From positions 1 to 64,000 of the forward strand of contig CAWBBL010000009.1 in the NCBI GenBank assembly GCA_963786985.1: 64,000 bases of DNA, written 5' to 3'. Position 1 is the first letter of the stretch, and every line of letters begins with the position of its first letter. The translations under genes were made by a program, and so were the position numbers. Positions 45,585 to 54,863 of this stretch are shown here, piece after piece. The notes below the pieces were generated by a model, which did no database searches, had not been told where the DNA came from, and worked only from the letters and a program-made list of their open reading frames with translations. This DNA is from Desertimonas sp963786985. GTDB lineage: Bacteria; Actinomycetota; Acidimicrobiia; Acidimicrobiales; Ilumatobacteraceae.

Positions 45585-46646
45585 ATGTTCGCTTTGGCTT
45601 CGACGTCGATCGCCTGGATCATCGTCCTCACGTTGACGATCGGGTGGATCGTCTACGCGATGTTCAACGCCCGGGCGGCGCGCAAGGAGGCCGGCGCGGA
45701 GGTCGAGCTGGCGGCCAACCGCAAGCCGTACTTCGACGACGAGGAGCTCGAGGGTCGGCGCCTCGAACTGGTCCAGTTCATCGGGGTGCTGCTGCTCATC
45801 GTGATCGTCATCGGGCTGCCGCTGTACTGGGTGTTCGAACCGAGCCGCCAGGCGGGGGCACGCGAGGGCGCCCAACGCCAGCTCGCCGGATGGGGCGCCG
45901 AACTGTTCGCTCCGACCGCCGAAGGCGGATTCAACTGCGCGGGCTGCCACGGGGGGATGAACGCCACCGGCGGCAGTGCTCCGTTCTCGATCACCGATCC
46001 GGCGACCGGTGAAGTACGGGCGGTCAACTGGGTCGCGCCGGCGCTGAACACCGTGCTGTACCGCTTCTCGCCCGAAGAGGTCGAGTACATCATCACCTAT
46101 GGCCGCCCCGGTACACCGATGTCGGCGTGGGGTCTCGCCGGCGGTGGTCCGCTGAACGCCCAACAGGTCCAGACCCTGATCGCCTACCTGCAGTCGATCC
46201 AAGTACCCCGCGAGAACTGTGACGGCACGGAGGTCGACGACCCCAACTGTCCAACGGGGCACTTACCGACGGAGAACCAGGAGCAGATCGAACAGGCAGC
46301 CCGCGACGCGGTCGAGTCGGGCGAGTACGCCAGTTACGGCGAGGCGCTGTTCAACCTGGCGCTCTCCAGCGGCGCCTACAGCTGCGCTCGATGCCACACC
46401 AGCGGGTGGAGCTACGGCGAACCGCAAGAGGCCGGCCAGGGTGGCCTCGGGTGGAACCTCACGGGCGGGTCGACGGATGCCCACTTCCCGAACACCGAAG
46501 AGATGATCGACTTCGTCGCCAACGGCAGCGAGAACGGCGTGGGCTACGCCGAACAGGGCCAAGGCAGCGGCAAGATGCCGGCGTTCGGAGCGATGCTCAC
46601 CGACGATCAGCTGGCCGCCGTCGTCGATTACGTGCGGAGCCTGTAG
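45585..46646 (+). CDS. Diheme cytochrome c subunit of the bc complex
   Basis: A 353-residue protein with two N-terminal membrane helices (FALASTSIAWIIVLTLTIGW, and VQFIGVLLLIVIVIGLPLYW near residue 65) and two external haem c domains: FNCAGCHGGMNATGG (residue ~117) and YSCARCHTSGWSYG (residue ~266). Candidate axial Met residues are in RPGTPMSAWGLAGGGPLN and GSGKMPAFGAMLTDDQL. The two-domain layout resembles QcrC of actinobacteria, which links bc complex and cytochrome oxidase, though the order of genes differs. The ATG at 45585 follows the hairpin region. The next gene starts one base after its stop. Confidence 0.9.
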   Translation: MFALASTSIAWIIVLTLTIGWIVYAMFNARAARKEAGAEVELAANRKPYFDDEELEGRRLELVQFIGVLLLIVIVIGLPLYWVFEPSRQAGAREGAQRQLAGWGAELFAPTAEGGFNCAGCHGGMNATGGSAPFSITDPATGEVRAVNWVAPALNTVLYRFSPEEVEYIITYGRPGTPMSAWGLAGGGPLNAQQVQTLIAYLQSIQVPRENCDGTEVDDPNCPTGHLPTENQEQIEQAARDAVESGEYASYGEALFNLALSSGAYSCARCHTSGWSYGEPQEAGQGGLGWNLTGGSTDAHFPNTEEMIDFVANGSENGVGYAEQGQGSGKMPAFGAMLTDDQLAAVVDYVRSL

Positions 46647-47483
46647 ATGTCCGTCGCCGCGATCGTCGCCATCGGCTGGAGGCCCGAGCTGCGCGGCCTC
46701 ATCGTGACCCTCATCGGCGTCGCCGTGTTGATGGGGTCGATCTATCTCATTCTCGGCACGAACCTCGGCGCCCGCCTCGGATTCATGGTCGCCCTCTGCG
46801 GCCTGAGCGGGTGGATGGCCCTGATGGGGGGGATCTGGGCGGTCTACGGCATCGGAATGCAGGGGCCGCTCGGCGCATGGCAGGCGGTGGAAGGCCGTAC
46901 GGTGCTCCAGGACAGCGCTGCGCTCACCCAAGCGTCCGTGTTGAGTGAGCCGATCGAAGTGCCCGACGAGATGTCCTATGCCGACGAGGCCTCGCTCGTC
47001 GCTGACAAGCTCGTCGTGGAGGAAGGATGGGAGGCGCTCGACACGTCCTCACCGACGGCTGGCCAGGCCGGAGCTTCGGCCGGCGTGTTCCTCGAGGAGA
47101 CCGGCGCCTTCGAAGCCGGGGAGTACCAGGTGACCCGGGTGTTCGACACCGGGGGCGATCGCTATCCGACGATTGGCAGCTTCGACCTGTTGGCGTTCTG
47201 GCACGAACCGCGCTACGCCCTCGTCGAGGTCGCCCCGATCGAGCAGACCAGTAGCGAATCCGGGCGGGCGGCGCCGACCAGCCAGATCGACGAGAGCCAG
47301 CAGCGCCAGTACGTCTACATGATCCGTGATCTCGGCGCTCGTCGACAGCCGGCGTTCGTTCTGATGATCGGGGCCTCGATCATCTTCTTGACGTTGTGCT
47401 GGCTGCTCCATCAGCGTGACGCCCGAGCACGTGTCAACCGCAGCCAGCCGGCGCCAACCCCCGTGCCGACGGCAGGTTCGTGA
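46647..47483 (+). CDS. Membrane protein between bc and NADH dehydrogenase genes, unknown function
   Basis: A 278-residue protein not recognised from a named family. Two N-terminal membrane helices (LRGLIVTLIGVAVLMGSIYL, LGFMVALCGLSGWMALMGGI) lead to a ~150-residue probably external domain with FEAGEYQVTRVFDTGGDRYP and SFDLLAFWHEPRYALVEVAP, followed by a last helix PAFVLMIGASIIFLTLCWLL and a short basic tail. There are no cofactor motifs. It begins one base after the cytochrome c stop and its stop overlaps the nuoA start, so it is translationally coupled to both complexes. A linker or assembly subunit is a reasonable guess. Confidence 0.75.
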   Translation: MSVAAIVAIGWRPELRGLIVTLIGVAVLMGSIYLILGTNLGARLGFMVALCGLSGWMALMGGIWAVYGIGMQGPLGAWQAVEGRTVLQDSAALTQASVLSEPIEVPDEMSYADEASLVADKLVVEEGWEALDTSSPTAGQAGASAGVFLEETGAFEAGEYQVTRVFDTGGDRYPTIGSFDLLAFWHEPRYALVEVAPIEQTSSESGRAAPTSQIDESQQRQYVYMIRDLGARRQPAFVLMIGASIIFLTLCWLLHQRDARARVNRSQPAPTPVPTAGS

Positions 47484-47959
47484 TGGGCCAGTACCTCCCG
47501 ATCGTCGTCCTCGGTCTACTGGCCATCGTGTTCGGGGCGATCTCCTTGGTGATGTCCCACCTCCTCGCTCCGCGCCGGCCGTCGGCGGCCAAGGATGCGC
47601 CGTACGAGTGCGGCATCGTGCCGTCACGCCAGCCACCGGAGCGCTTCCCGGTGAGCTTCTACATCGTGGCGATGCTGTTCATCATGTTCGACATCGAGAT
47701 CATCTTCATCTACCCGTACGCGGTGTCGCGGGGCGATCTGGGCGTCTATGGGTTCTGGGCGATCGTGCTGTTCTCGGTGCTCTTCTTCCTGACGTTCGTG
47801 TACGAGGTCGCCCGCGGGGGCCTCGACTGGGGCCCGCTCAAGCAGAAGCCGGCCGACGGCACCACCACCGGGATGATCTCGGACGAGCGCACGACGCGGA
47901 CGACGATCCGCCGAGTCGGTACCGAAGGCCGGCCCGACACAGCGGAGGAAGCCGCCTAG
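47483..47959 (+). CDS. nuoA: NADH dehydrogenase subunit A
   Basis: A 158-residue three-helix subunit of the membrane arm of complex I, at the quinone-cavity junction. Conserved parts are YECGIVPSRQPPERFPVSFYIVAMLFIMFDIEIIFIYPYAV (given in pieces: YECGIVP, FYIVAMLF, FDIEIIF), including the Asp-Ile-Glu of the second helix. The family is usually ~120 residues; here ~38 extra charged residues (KQKPADGTTTGMISDERTTR and so on) follow the last helix. GTG 47480 or ATG 47483 can start it, overlapping the previous stop. First of a complete nuoA-N set. Confidence 0.93.
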   Translation: MGQYLPIVVLGLLAIVFGAISLVMSHLLAPRRPSAAKDAPYECGIVPSRQPPERFPVSFYIVAMLFIMFDIEIIFIYPYAVSRGDLGVYGFWAIVLFSVLFFLTFVYEVARGGLDWGPLKQKPADGTTTGMISDERTTRTTIRRVGTEGRPDTAEEAA

Positions 47960-47962
47960 ATC

Positions 47963-48553
47963 ATGGGGCTGCTGTCAGAACTTCGCGACGGCGACGGGCT
48001 TGCCCGGCTGTCGCACAACGTGATCACCAGTCGGGTCGAGGACCTCGTCAAGTGGGCGCGCTCGCGCAGCTCCTGGCCGGCCAACTTCGGGCTGGCGTGC
48101 TGCGCCATCGAGATGATGGCGGCGGGTGGCGCCCACTACGACATCTCCCGCTTCGGCATGGAGGTGTTCCGCGCCTCTCCTCGGCAGGCCGACATCATGA
48201 TCGTCGCCGGCCGCGTCAGCCAGAAGATGGCCCCGGTGCTGCGTCAGGTCTACGACCAGATGATGGAACCGAAGTGGGTCATCTCGATGGGCGTGTGCGC
48301 ATCGACAGGCGGGATGTTCAACAACTACGCGATCGTCCAAGGTGTCGATCAGGTCGTGCCGGTCGACGTCTACGCGCCGGGTTGCCCGCCGACACCCGAA
48401 ACGCTGCTCCATGCCATCGAGACGCTGCACGGCCTGATCGAGAGTGGTGAGCTGATGCGACGTCGCCAGACGGAAGGGTCGGGGGCCAACGTCCACGTCC
48501 GCGAGATCGCCTCTTCGGGTGAGCCGATCCCGGTCCTCCTCGGGAGGTCGTGA
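47963..48553 (+). CDS. nuoB: NADH dehydrogenase subunit B
   Basis: A 196-residue subunit that holds cluster N2, the last iron-sulfur centre before quinone. The tandem Cys in NFGLACCAIEMMA (residues ~45-46), the third ligand in ISMGVCASTGGMFNNYAIVQGV and the fourth in YAPGCPPTPETLLHAI are all present. RFGMEVFRASPRQADIMIVAG is also typical. Length includes a ~25-residue C-terminal extension after the core. The gene lies 3 bp after nuoA and 3 bp before nuoC. Confidence 0.95.
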   Translation: MGLLSELRDGDGLARLSHNVITSRVEDLVKWARSRSSWPANFGLACCAIEMMAAGGAHYDISRFGMEVFRASPRQADIMIVAGRVSQKMAPVLRQVYDQMMEPKWVISMGVCASTGGMFNNYAIVQGVDQVVPVDVYAPGCPPTPETLLHAIETLHGLIESGELMRRRQTEGSGANVHVREIASSGEPIPVLLGRS

Positions 48554-48556
48554 TCG

Positions 48557-49036
48557 ATGTCCGACGACACGCTGTACGGCTGCCCGCGCACCGAGAGCTG
48601 TGGTCAGCAGGTGCTCCACCCGACCCGTGAGACGTACGTCGACACGGTGAAGGCGGCCCTCGACGACGGCTACACGATGTGTGCCGACCTCACCGCCGTC
48701 GACTACTCCGCTCACCCCGGACGCGATCTGCCCGACGGGATCGAGCCGGGTCGCTTCGAGGTCGTCGTCAATCTCCTCGACCTGCACGCGGCGCGACGGC
48801 TGCGCCTCCGGGTCCAAGTGCCTGCCGCGGACCCCGCGGTGCAGTCGCTGTTCGACCTTCATCCCGGCACCGAGGCGATGGAGCGCGAGGCGTTCGACAT
48901 GTTCGGCGTCACGTTCGCCGGGCACCCCGACCTCACGCGCATCTTGATGCCCGAGGACTGGGAGGGCTATCCGCTGCGCAAGGACTACGTCATCGGCGAG
49001 ATCCCGGTGCAGTTCAAGGGAACCGGGGTCCGATGA
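48557..49036 (+). CDS. nuoC: NADH dehydrogenase subunit C
   Basis: A 159-residue peripheral-arm subunit that helps join NuoB and NuoD. The hallmark block is EAMEREAFDMFGVTFAGHPDLTRILMPEDW, followed by EGYPLRKDYVIGE (residues ~135-147), the metal-less 30-kDa subunit signature. The N-terminal domain with FEVVVNLLDLHAARRLRLRV is normal. It is separate from nuoD, not fused as in enterobacteria. Its stop overlaps the nuoD ATG (ATGA). Confidence 0.94.
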   Translation: MSDDTLYGCPRTESCGQQVLHPTRETYVDTVKAALDDGYTMCADLTAVDYSAHPGRDLPDGIEPGRFEVVVNLLDLHAARRLRLRVQVPAADPAVQSLFDLHPGTEAMEREAFDMFGVTFAGHPDLTRILMPEDWEGYPLRKDYVIGEIPVQFKGTGVR

Positions 49037-50382
49037 GCGCGGAGATGACGTACCAGACCTCCGAGGCCGGCCAGGAGATGCGGCCGCGCAGCGAGGTGCA
49101 GGCGTCCGAGCTGTTGCGCGAAGTCGGTGCTGTGCTGCGGATGAGTGAGACGGAGGCCGCCGAGCTCGCCGCTCGTTCGAAGGATCCCGCGCTGCGCGAC
49201 GATCTCGACGACGACGAGACGATGATCATCAACATGGGGCCGCAGCACCCCAGCACCCACGGCGTGCTGCGGCTGATGCTCGAACTGCGCGGCGAGACCG
49301 TGCTGCGCTGCAAGCCGATCATCGGCTACCTGCACACCGGCATGGAGAAGCAGGGCGAGCAGCTGACGTATCTCCAGGGCGGCACGAACGTGACCCGCAT
49401 GGACTACCTCAGCCCGTTCTTCAACGAACTCGTCTTCTCGATCGCGACCGAGAAGTTGCTGGGTATCGACGAGGACATTCCCGAGCGGGCGGTGTGGATC
49501 CGGATGTTGATGTCCGAGCTCAACCGGATGTCCAGTCACCTGCTGTTCCTCGCCACCAACGGCATGGATCTCGGCGCCGTTTCGATGATGATCTACGGCT
49601 GGCGCGAGCGCGAGGAGGTGCTGCGCTTCTTCCAGCAGGTCACCGGGTTGCGGATGAACCACAACTACGTGCGCCCCGGCGGCGTCGCCGCCGACCTACC
49701 GGCCGACTGGCGCGACGGTGTGCTGCGCCTGCTCGACCTCATTCCGCCGCGCCTCGACGAGTACGACACGTTGATGACCGGCCAGCCGATCTGGCGCGAG
49801 CGACTGCAGGGCGTCGGTGTCATCACACCGACGGAAGCGATCGCCCTGGCCGCCACCGGTCCGACGCTGCGCTCGACCGGCGTGGCGTACGACATCCGCC
49901 GCGCCGAGCCGTACCTGCGCTACGACGACGTCGATTTCGACGTCATCGTCGGATCGTATGGCGATGCCTTCGACCGTTACGCCATTCGCATCAACGAGGT
50001 GCGCGAGTCGATGCGTCTCGTCCGCCAGATCCTCGACAAGATGCCGGCCGGTGACTTCCGGATCCAGAACAAGAAGGTCACGCCTCCGCCACGGGCGCGC
50101 ATCGACGAGTCGATGGAGGCGCTGATCCACCACTTCAAGCTGTTCACCGAGGGATTCAAGGTGCCCACCGGCGAGGTCTACGTCGCCGTCGAGAGCCCCC
50201 GCGGCGAGCTCGGCTGCTATCTGGCCAGCGACGGCTCGGCGAAGCCCTACCGCCTGCACATGCGCGCACCGTCGTTCGTCAACATCCAGACGCTCCCGCA
50301 CATGATGCGCGGACGCCTCGTTGCCGACGCCGTGGCGATCATCTCCTCGGTCGACCCGGTCCTCGGAGACGTCGACCGATGA
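49033..50382 (+). CDS. nuoD: NADH dehydrogenase subunit D
   Basis: A 449-residue 49-kDa-type subunit lining the quinone site. Conserved motifs are NMGPQHPSTHGVLRL (residue ~71), the quinone-binding His region; YLHTGMEK; YLSPFFNE; LMSELNRMSSHLLFL; NYVRPGGVAADLP; VESPRGELG and the C-terminal GRLVADAVAIISSVDPVLGDVDR with its key Asp. There are ~70 extra residues before the core (MSAEMTYQTSEAGQEMRPRS and an acidic helix), longer than usual. ATG 49033 overlaps the nuoC stop. Intact; followed by a 70-bp gap. Confidence 0.95.
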   Translation: MSAEMTYQTSEAGQEMRPRSEVQASELLREVGAVLRMSETEAAELAARSKDPALRDDLDDDETMIINMGPQHPSTHGVLRLMLELRGETVLRCKPIIGYLHTGMEKQGEQLTYLQGGTNVTRMDYLSPFFNELVFSIATEKLLGIDEDIPERAVWIRMLMSELNRMSSHLLFLATNGMDLGAVSMMIYGWREREEVLRFFQQVTGLRMNHNYVRPGGVAADLPADWRDGVLRLLDLIPPRLDEYDTLMTGQPIWRERLQGVGVITPTEAIALAATGPTLRSTGVAYDIRRAEPYLRYDDVDFDVIVGSYGDAFDRYAIRINEVRESMRLVRQILDKMPAGDFRIQNKKVTPPPRARIDESMEALIHHFKLFTEGFKVPTGEVYVAVESPRGELGCYLASDGSAKPYRLHMRAPSFVNIQTLPHMMRGRLVADAVAIISSVDPVLGDVDR

Positions 50383-50452
50383 AATCAAGATTGGTGAGCG
50401 GATCGTACGGAAATCGGTACACCTGGCTCACCAATGCGGCGCGGGGCGGGCG

Positions 50453-51070
50453 ATGAGTCGGCTGAGCGTCGAGAACACGATCCTGGCCCGGGAGGTCATC
50501 GGGCGCTACCCCCGGCCGAAGTCGGCGCTGATCCCGTTGTTGCACCTCGCCCAGGAACAGGCTGGCTACGTCACCAACGAGGCGATGGAACACATCGCCG
50601 AGCTCACCGGTGTGACGCCGGCCGAGGTCTACGGCACGGCGACGTTCTACGAGATGTTCCAGTTCGAACCGGTCGGCAAGTACCTCATCAACATCTGCAT
50701 GACGATGTCGTGTGCGTTGCTCGGCGCCGACGAGCTGATGCACCACGCCGAGCAGCGCCTCGGCGTCCGGGCAGGAGGCACGACGGCCGACGGGGTGTTC
50801 TCGCTGCACCACGCCGAGTGCCAGGCGGCGTGCACCGAGGCGCCGTGCGTGCAGGTCAACTACCGCTACCGCTACCGCGTGTCGCCTGAGCAGCTCGACG
50901 CATTGATCGACGACCTCGCTGCCGGCACCCTCGACGGCGAGATCCCGCCGCACGGGACGCTCGCCACCGTGCGCCAACGGATCCCTGCTGATCGCGCCGC
51001 CGGGGCCGTCGACCCCGACGCCGCCACGCTGCCGGCCTGGTTGCCACGACCCGCCGAGGCTCCCGGATGA
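50453..51070 (+). CDS. nuoE: NADH dehydrogenase subunit E
   Basis: A 205-residue thioredoxin-like subunit with [2Fe-2S] cluster N1a. Ligands are in NICMTMSCALLGA (Cys pair near residue 82) and HHAECQAACTEAPCVQVNY (Cys pair near residue 123). PLLHLAQEQAGYVTNEAMEHIA and TPAEVYGTATFYEMFQF are typical. ~50 residues at the C-terminus (ATVRQRIPADRAAGAVDP and on) exceed the usual length. The ATG at 50453 fits; it follows a 70-bp gap and its stop overlaps the nuoF start. Confidence 0.93.
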   Translation: MSRLSVENTILAREVIGRYPRPKSALIPLLHLAQEQAGYVTNEAMEHIAELTGVTPAEVYGTATFYEMFQFEPVGKYLINICMTMSCALLGADELMHHAEQRLGVRAGGTTADGVFSLHHAECQAACTEAPCVQVNYRYRYRVSPEQLDALIDDLAAGTLDGEIPPHGTLATVRQRIPADRAAGAVDPDAATLPAWLPRPAEAPG

Positions 51071-52470
51071 CGAGCTACCCATGGGCGCCAGGCTTCGTCG
51101 AGGCCCCTGAGGACGGGCGGCCGTCGATCGTGACGTCGCGCTTGCGCTACGAGGACTCCTACACGCTGGAGCGCTATCACGCCACCGACGGCTACGCCGG
51201 ACTGCGCGCGGCACTCGCCAGGCCGCCGGCCGATGTCCACACCGAGGTCAAGAACGCGACCGTGCTCGGTCGCGGCGGTGCCGGTTTCCCGGCCGGCGTG
51301 AAGTGGGGCCTCACGCCGCAGGGGGTGTGGCCCCGGTATCTCGTCGTCAACGGTGACGAGAGTGAGCCGGGCACCTACAAGGACCGCCTGTTGATGGAGC
51401 GCGATCCCCACCAACTGATCGAAGGCGTGCTCATCGCCTGCTACGCCGTCGGTCTGCAGCAGTGCTTCCTGTACGTGCGCGGCGAAATGGCCCTCGCCCA
51501 GGAACGCGTTGCCACCGCCCTCAATGAGGCCTACGCCGCCGGATACATCGGCCGCAACATCCTCGGCACTGACTTCTCCGTGGATGTCGTGCTCACCTGG
51601 GGTGCCGGGGCGTACGTGGTCGGCGAGGAGACGGCGCTGATCGAGAGCCTCGAAGGCAACCGCGGCATGCCCCGGCTCAAGCCGCCCTACTTCCCGGCGG
51701 CGATCGGACTGTATGGCCAGCCGACGATCGTCAACAACGTCGAGACCCTGGCCAACCTGCCGTGGCTGCTGCGCAACGGCGCCGCCGCCTACAAGGCGAT
51801 CGGCACCGAGACCTCGCCGGGGACCCGCATGGTGGCCGTCTCCGGTCACGTCAACCGTCCCGGCGTGTTCGAGATCGTCAACGGCACCACGACGTTCCGC
51901 GACCTCATCTACGGCGAGGAGTTCTCCGCCGGGATCCGCAACGGCCACGAGTTGAAGACGTTCGTCCCGGGCGGGGGATCGGCGCCATGGTTCCTTCCAG
52001 AACAACTCGACCTGCCGTTCGAGGGCAAGCCGGTCAGCGCCGCCGGATCAATGCTCGGGTCCGGGGCGATCATCGTGATGGACGACACGACCGACATCCC
52101 GGTCGCCGCCCAGTCGTTGTGCCGCTTCTACGCCCACGAGTCGTGCGGCAAGTGCGTCCCCTGCCGGGAGGGGGCGACGTGGCTGGAGCGAATCATGGAC
52201 CGGATCCTCACCGGACGGGGAACTACTGCCGACCTTGACCAGCTGCTCGAGGTCGGCGAGACGATCTGTCCGGGGGCGATGCCGCACGCCGCCAGCGAGC
52301 GCCTCGGTCTCGACCCGGTGCCGTTCCCCTACCGGATGACGACGATCTGCTTCGTCGGCCCGTCGGCCTACGTTCCCGTGCACTCAGCGCTCACCCTGTT
52401 CCGTGAAGAGTTCGAGGCGAAGATCAAGCCACGCGTGATGATCCCCGTAGCCGTCGGCGGTGTGGCGTGA
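51067..52470 (+). CDS. nuoF: NADH dehydrogenase subunit F (NADH-binding)
   Basis: A 467-residue subunit that binds NADH, FMN and cluster N3. GRGGAGFPAGVKWGL (residue ~68) and NGDESEPGTYKDRLLMERDP bind NADH/FMN, GAGAYVVGEETALIESLEG follows, and the cluster motif is ESCGKCVPCREGATW (residue ~358). The fourth Cys is either in GETICPGAMPHAASER or in TTICFVGPSAYVPVHSALTL; the latter aligns better to the usual TICALGD...PV site, so ~30 residues seem inserted. All catalytic parts are intact. Its GTG/ATG coupling with nuoE and nuoG is tight. Confidence 0.95.
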   Translation: MTSYPWAPGFVEAPEDGRPSIVTSRLRYEDSYTLERYHATDGYAGLRAALARPPADVHTEVKNATVLGRGGAGFPAGVKWGLTPQGVWPRYLVVNGDESEPGTYKDRLLMERDPHQLIEGVLIACYAVGLQQCFLYVRGEMALAQERVATALNEAYAAGYIGRNILGTDFSVDVVLTWGAGAYVVGEETALIESLEGNRGMPRLKPPYFPAAIGLYGQPTIVNNVETLANLPWLLRNGAAAYKAIGTETSPGTRMVAVSGHVNRPGVFEIVNGTTTFRDLIYGEEFSAGIRNGHELKTFVPGGGSAPWFLPEQLDLPFEGKPVSAAGSMLGSGAIIVMDDTTDIPVAAQSLCRFYAHESCGKCVPCREGATWLERIMDRILTGRGTTADLDQLLEVGETICPGAMPHAASERLGLDPVPFPYRMTTICFVGPSAYVPVHSALTLFREEFEAKIKPRVMIPVAVGGVA

Positions 52471-54863
52471 CGGCGACTGAGCCCACCGAGACCGCACCCG
52501 ACCCCGACGCGGTCGCCGTGACGATCAACGGACGGGCGATCACCGCCCGCAAGGGTGAGCTGGTCATCGCCGCTGCCCAACGTCACGACATCTACATCCC
52601 GCGGTTCTGTTACCACGAGCGGATGAACCCAGTCGGGATGTGCCGGATGTGCCTCGTCGACATCGACACCGGCCGGGGTCCGATGTTGCAGCCGTCGTGC
52701 ATGGTCGGCGTCGTCCCGGACATGGTGGTGGAGACCGAGTCGCCGGCCGCCAAGCGGGCTCAAGAGGGTGTCATCGAACTGCTGCTCGCCAACCATCCGC
52801 TCGATTGCCCGGTCTGCGACAAGGGCGGTGAGTGCCCGTTGCAGGACCAGGCGTACAGCCACGGTCCGGGTGAGAGCCGGTATGTCGAGGAGAAGCGGCA
52901 CTTCGAAAAGCCGATCCCGATCAGCTCGCTCGTCCTGCTCGATCGCGAGCGCTGCATCCTGTGCGATCGGTGCACGCGCTTTGCCGACGAGGTGGCCGGC
53001 GACGCTCTGATCCACTTCACCGAGCGGGGCAACGAGACGCAGGTGATGACGTTCCCCGATCTGCCGTTCAGCTCGTACTTCTCCGGGAACACCGTGCAGA
53101 TCTGCCCGGTCGGCGCGCTGACCGCGACGCCGTTCCGCTTCAAGGCTCGGCCGTGGGACCTCGCCGAGTCGGACACCACGTGCACAACCTGCTCGGTCGG
53201 CTGCCGAATGACCGTGCAATCGAGTCGCGACCGCCTCGTCCGCCATCTCGGCATCGACGTCCAACCCGTCAACTGGGGTTGGTTGTGCGACCGTGGGCGG
53301 TTCAACTTCGAGGCGGTCAATTCCGTCGAGCGGGTTTCCAGACCTCTCGTGCGCGGCGAGGAGTCGCGGCTCACCGAGACGTCCTGGACGATCGCTCTCG
53401 CCGCCGTCGCCAAGGCCCTGCGCACGACGATCGACGGGGCCAGATCCAAGCGCATCGCCCTGCTCGGCGGAGCACGCGGGACCAACGAGGACGCCTTTGC
53501 CTGGGCCCAGCTCGCCGATGCCATCGGCATCGAGCACCGCGACGCGCAGCTCGGCGATGGACTGCCGGCCGAGCTCCTCGACCTGCCGAGGGCGACGATC
53601 GACAGCACCACGCGGGCCACCACGGTGATCCTCCTCGGCCCCGATATCAAAGAGGAGCTTCCGGTTCTGTACCTGCGCCTGCGCGACAGCGTCGTGCGCA
53701 AGCAGACCAGACTGATCGAGCTGGCGCCGCTGGCCACGGGGCTGACGTCGTTGGCCTGGCGATCGGTCCCGGTCGAGTCGGGCGGCGCCGCTGCCGCGAC
53801 CGCCGCGCTGTCCGACCCGCTCGTCGCCGACCAGTTGCGCAGCGGGCCGGTCGTCATCATCGCCGGGCGAGCGAACCTCGCCGAGTCGACGGAGTCGGCC
53901 GCCGCCACGTTGCGCGCCGTGTACGACGCCGTCGCCGCCGTACAGCCCGACCTCGCCGTGCTCCCGGCATTGCGGCGGGGGAACGTCGTGGGTGCGCTGC
54001 AACTCGGGCTGCGCCCGCGCCCGGGTGGCCTCGACGCGGCCGGCATCCTGGCGGCCGCTGCCGCTGGCGAGATCGACCTCCTCGTCCTCCTCGGTGCCGA
54101 CCCGCTGGCTGACTTCCCGGATGCCGCGCTGGCCGCCCAAGCCCTCGATCGGGCCGGCGTCGTCGTCGCCCTCGATTCGTTCCTCACGGCCTCTGCCGAG
54201 CGGGCCGATGTCGTCCTGCCGGCGTCGATGTTCGCCGAGAAGACCGGTACGACCACCAACCTCGAAGGTCGGGTGTCGACCGTGGCCCAACGGGTGACGG
54301 CCGCCGGCACGTCGCGCGCCGACTGGATGGTCGCTGCCGAGCTGGCCGATCTGTTGCACTTCGACGACCTGGCGACGACGCTGCGGTCGGCGACGTCGAT
54401 CACCGACGCGATCGCCGCCACGGTGCCCGCCTATGCCACCGCCACATCAGCCGTGGTCGATGACGGCGAGGGGGTGCTGGCCGTCAACGCACCAGTGGCC
54501 GGGGCCATCCAAGCGCTCGACGGGTCTCCGGCAGCCGATCGCAACAGTTACGACTACCGGGTGGTGCTCGCTCGTCGCTTGTACGACCGGGCGACGATGA
54601 CCGCGATGTCGCCTTCGCTCGCCGGCCTCGCCGGCGACGGCGACGCCCACGTCAACCCGGCCGATGCCGACCGGATCGGCGCGTCGGAAGACGGTTCGGT
54701 GCAGCTCACGGGGGCACGCGGCTCGTTGCGCCTGCGGCTGCGTCGCGACCCGGGGGTGCCCCGCGGCACGGTGCTCGTGCCGTTCAATCGCGAGTCGGAC
54801 ATCACGTCGATCGTCGACGCCAGTTCCCCAGCCACGGACGTCCGCATCGAGGTGACCGAGTGA
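52467..54863 (+). CDS. nuoG: NADH dehydrogenase subunit G
   Basis: A 798-residue peripheral subunit. The N-terminal [2Fe-2S] motif is RFCYHERMNPVGMCRMCLVD (residue ~48-67), the His-ligated cluster is in NHPLDCPVCDKGGECPLQ (residue ~107), a four-Cys cluster in CILCDRCTRFADEVAG (residue ~163) and a further one in CTTCSVGCRMTV (residue ~237). A large molybdopterin-oxidoreductase-like domain with no expected cofactor follows, containing LVLLGADPLADFPDA and FAEKTGTTTNLEGRV. It starts with GTG 52467, overlapping nuoF. Electron path from NuoF to NuoI. Confidence 0.94.
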   Translation: MTATEPTETAPDPDAVAVTINGRAITARKGELVIAAAQRHDIYIPRFCYHERMNPVGMCRMCLVDIDTGRGPMLQPSCMVGVVPDMVVETESPAAKRAQEGVIELLLANHPLDCPVCDKGGECPLQDQAYSHGPGESRYVEEKRHFEKPIPISSLVLLDRERCILCDRCTRFADEVAGDALIHFTERGNETQVMTFPDLPFSSYFSGNTVQICPVGALTATPFRFKARPWDLAESDTTCTTCSVGCRMTVQSSRDRLVRHLGIDVQPVNWGWLCDRGRFNFEAVNSVERVSRPLVRGEESRLTETSWTIALAAVAKALRTTIDGARSKRIALLGGARGTNEDAFAWAQLADAIGIEHRDAQLGDGLPAELLDLPRATIDSTTRATTVILLGPDIKEELPVLYLRLRDSVVRKQTRLIELAPLATGLTSLAWRSVPVESGGAAAATAALSDPLVADQLRSGPVVIIAGRANLAESTESAAATLRAVYDAVAAVQPDLAVLPALRRGNVVGALQLGLRPRPGGLDAAGILAAAAAGEIDLLVLLGADPLADFPDAALAAQALDRAGVVVALDSFLTASAERADVVLPASMFAEKTGTTTNLEGRVSTVAQRVTAAGTSRADWMVAAELADLLHFDDLATTLRSATSITDAIAATVPAYATATSAVVDDGEGVLAVNAPVAGAIQALDGSPAADRNSYDYRVVLARRLYDRATMTAMSPSLAGLAGDGDAHVNPADADRIGASEDGSVQLTGARGSLRLRLRRDPGVPRGTVLVPFNRESDITSIVDASSPATDVRIEVTE

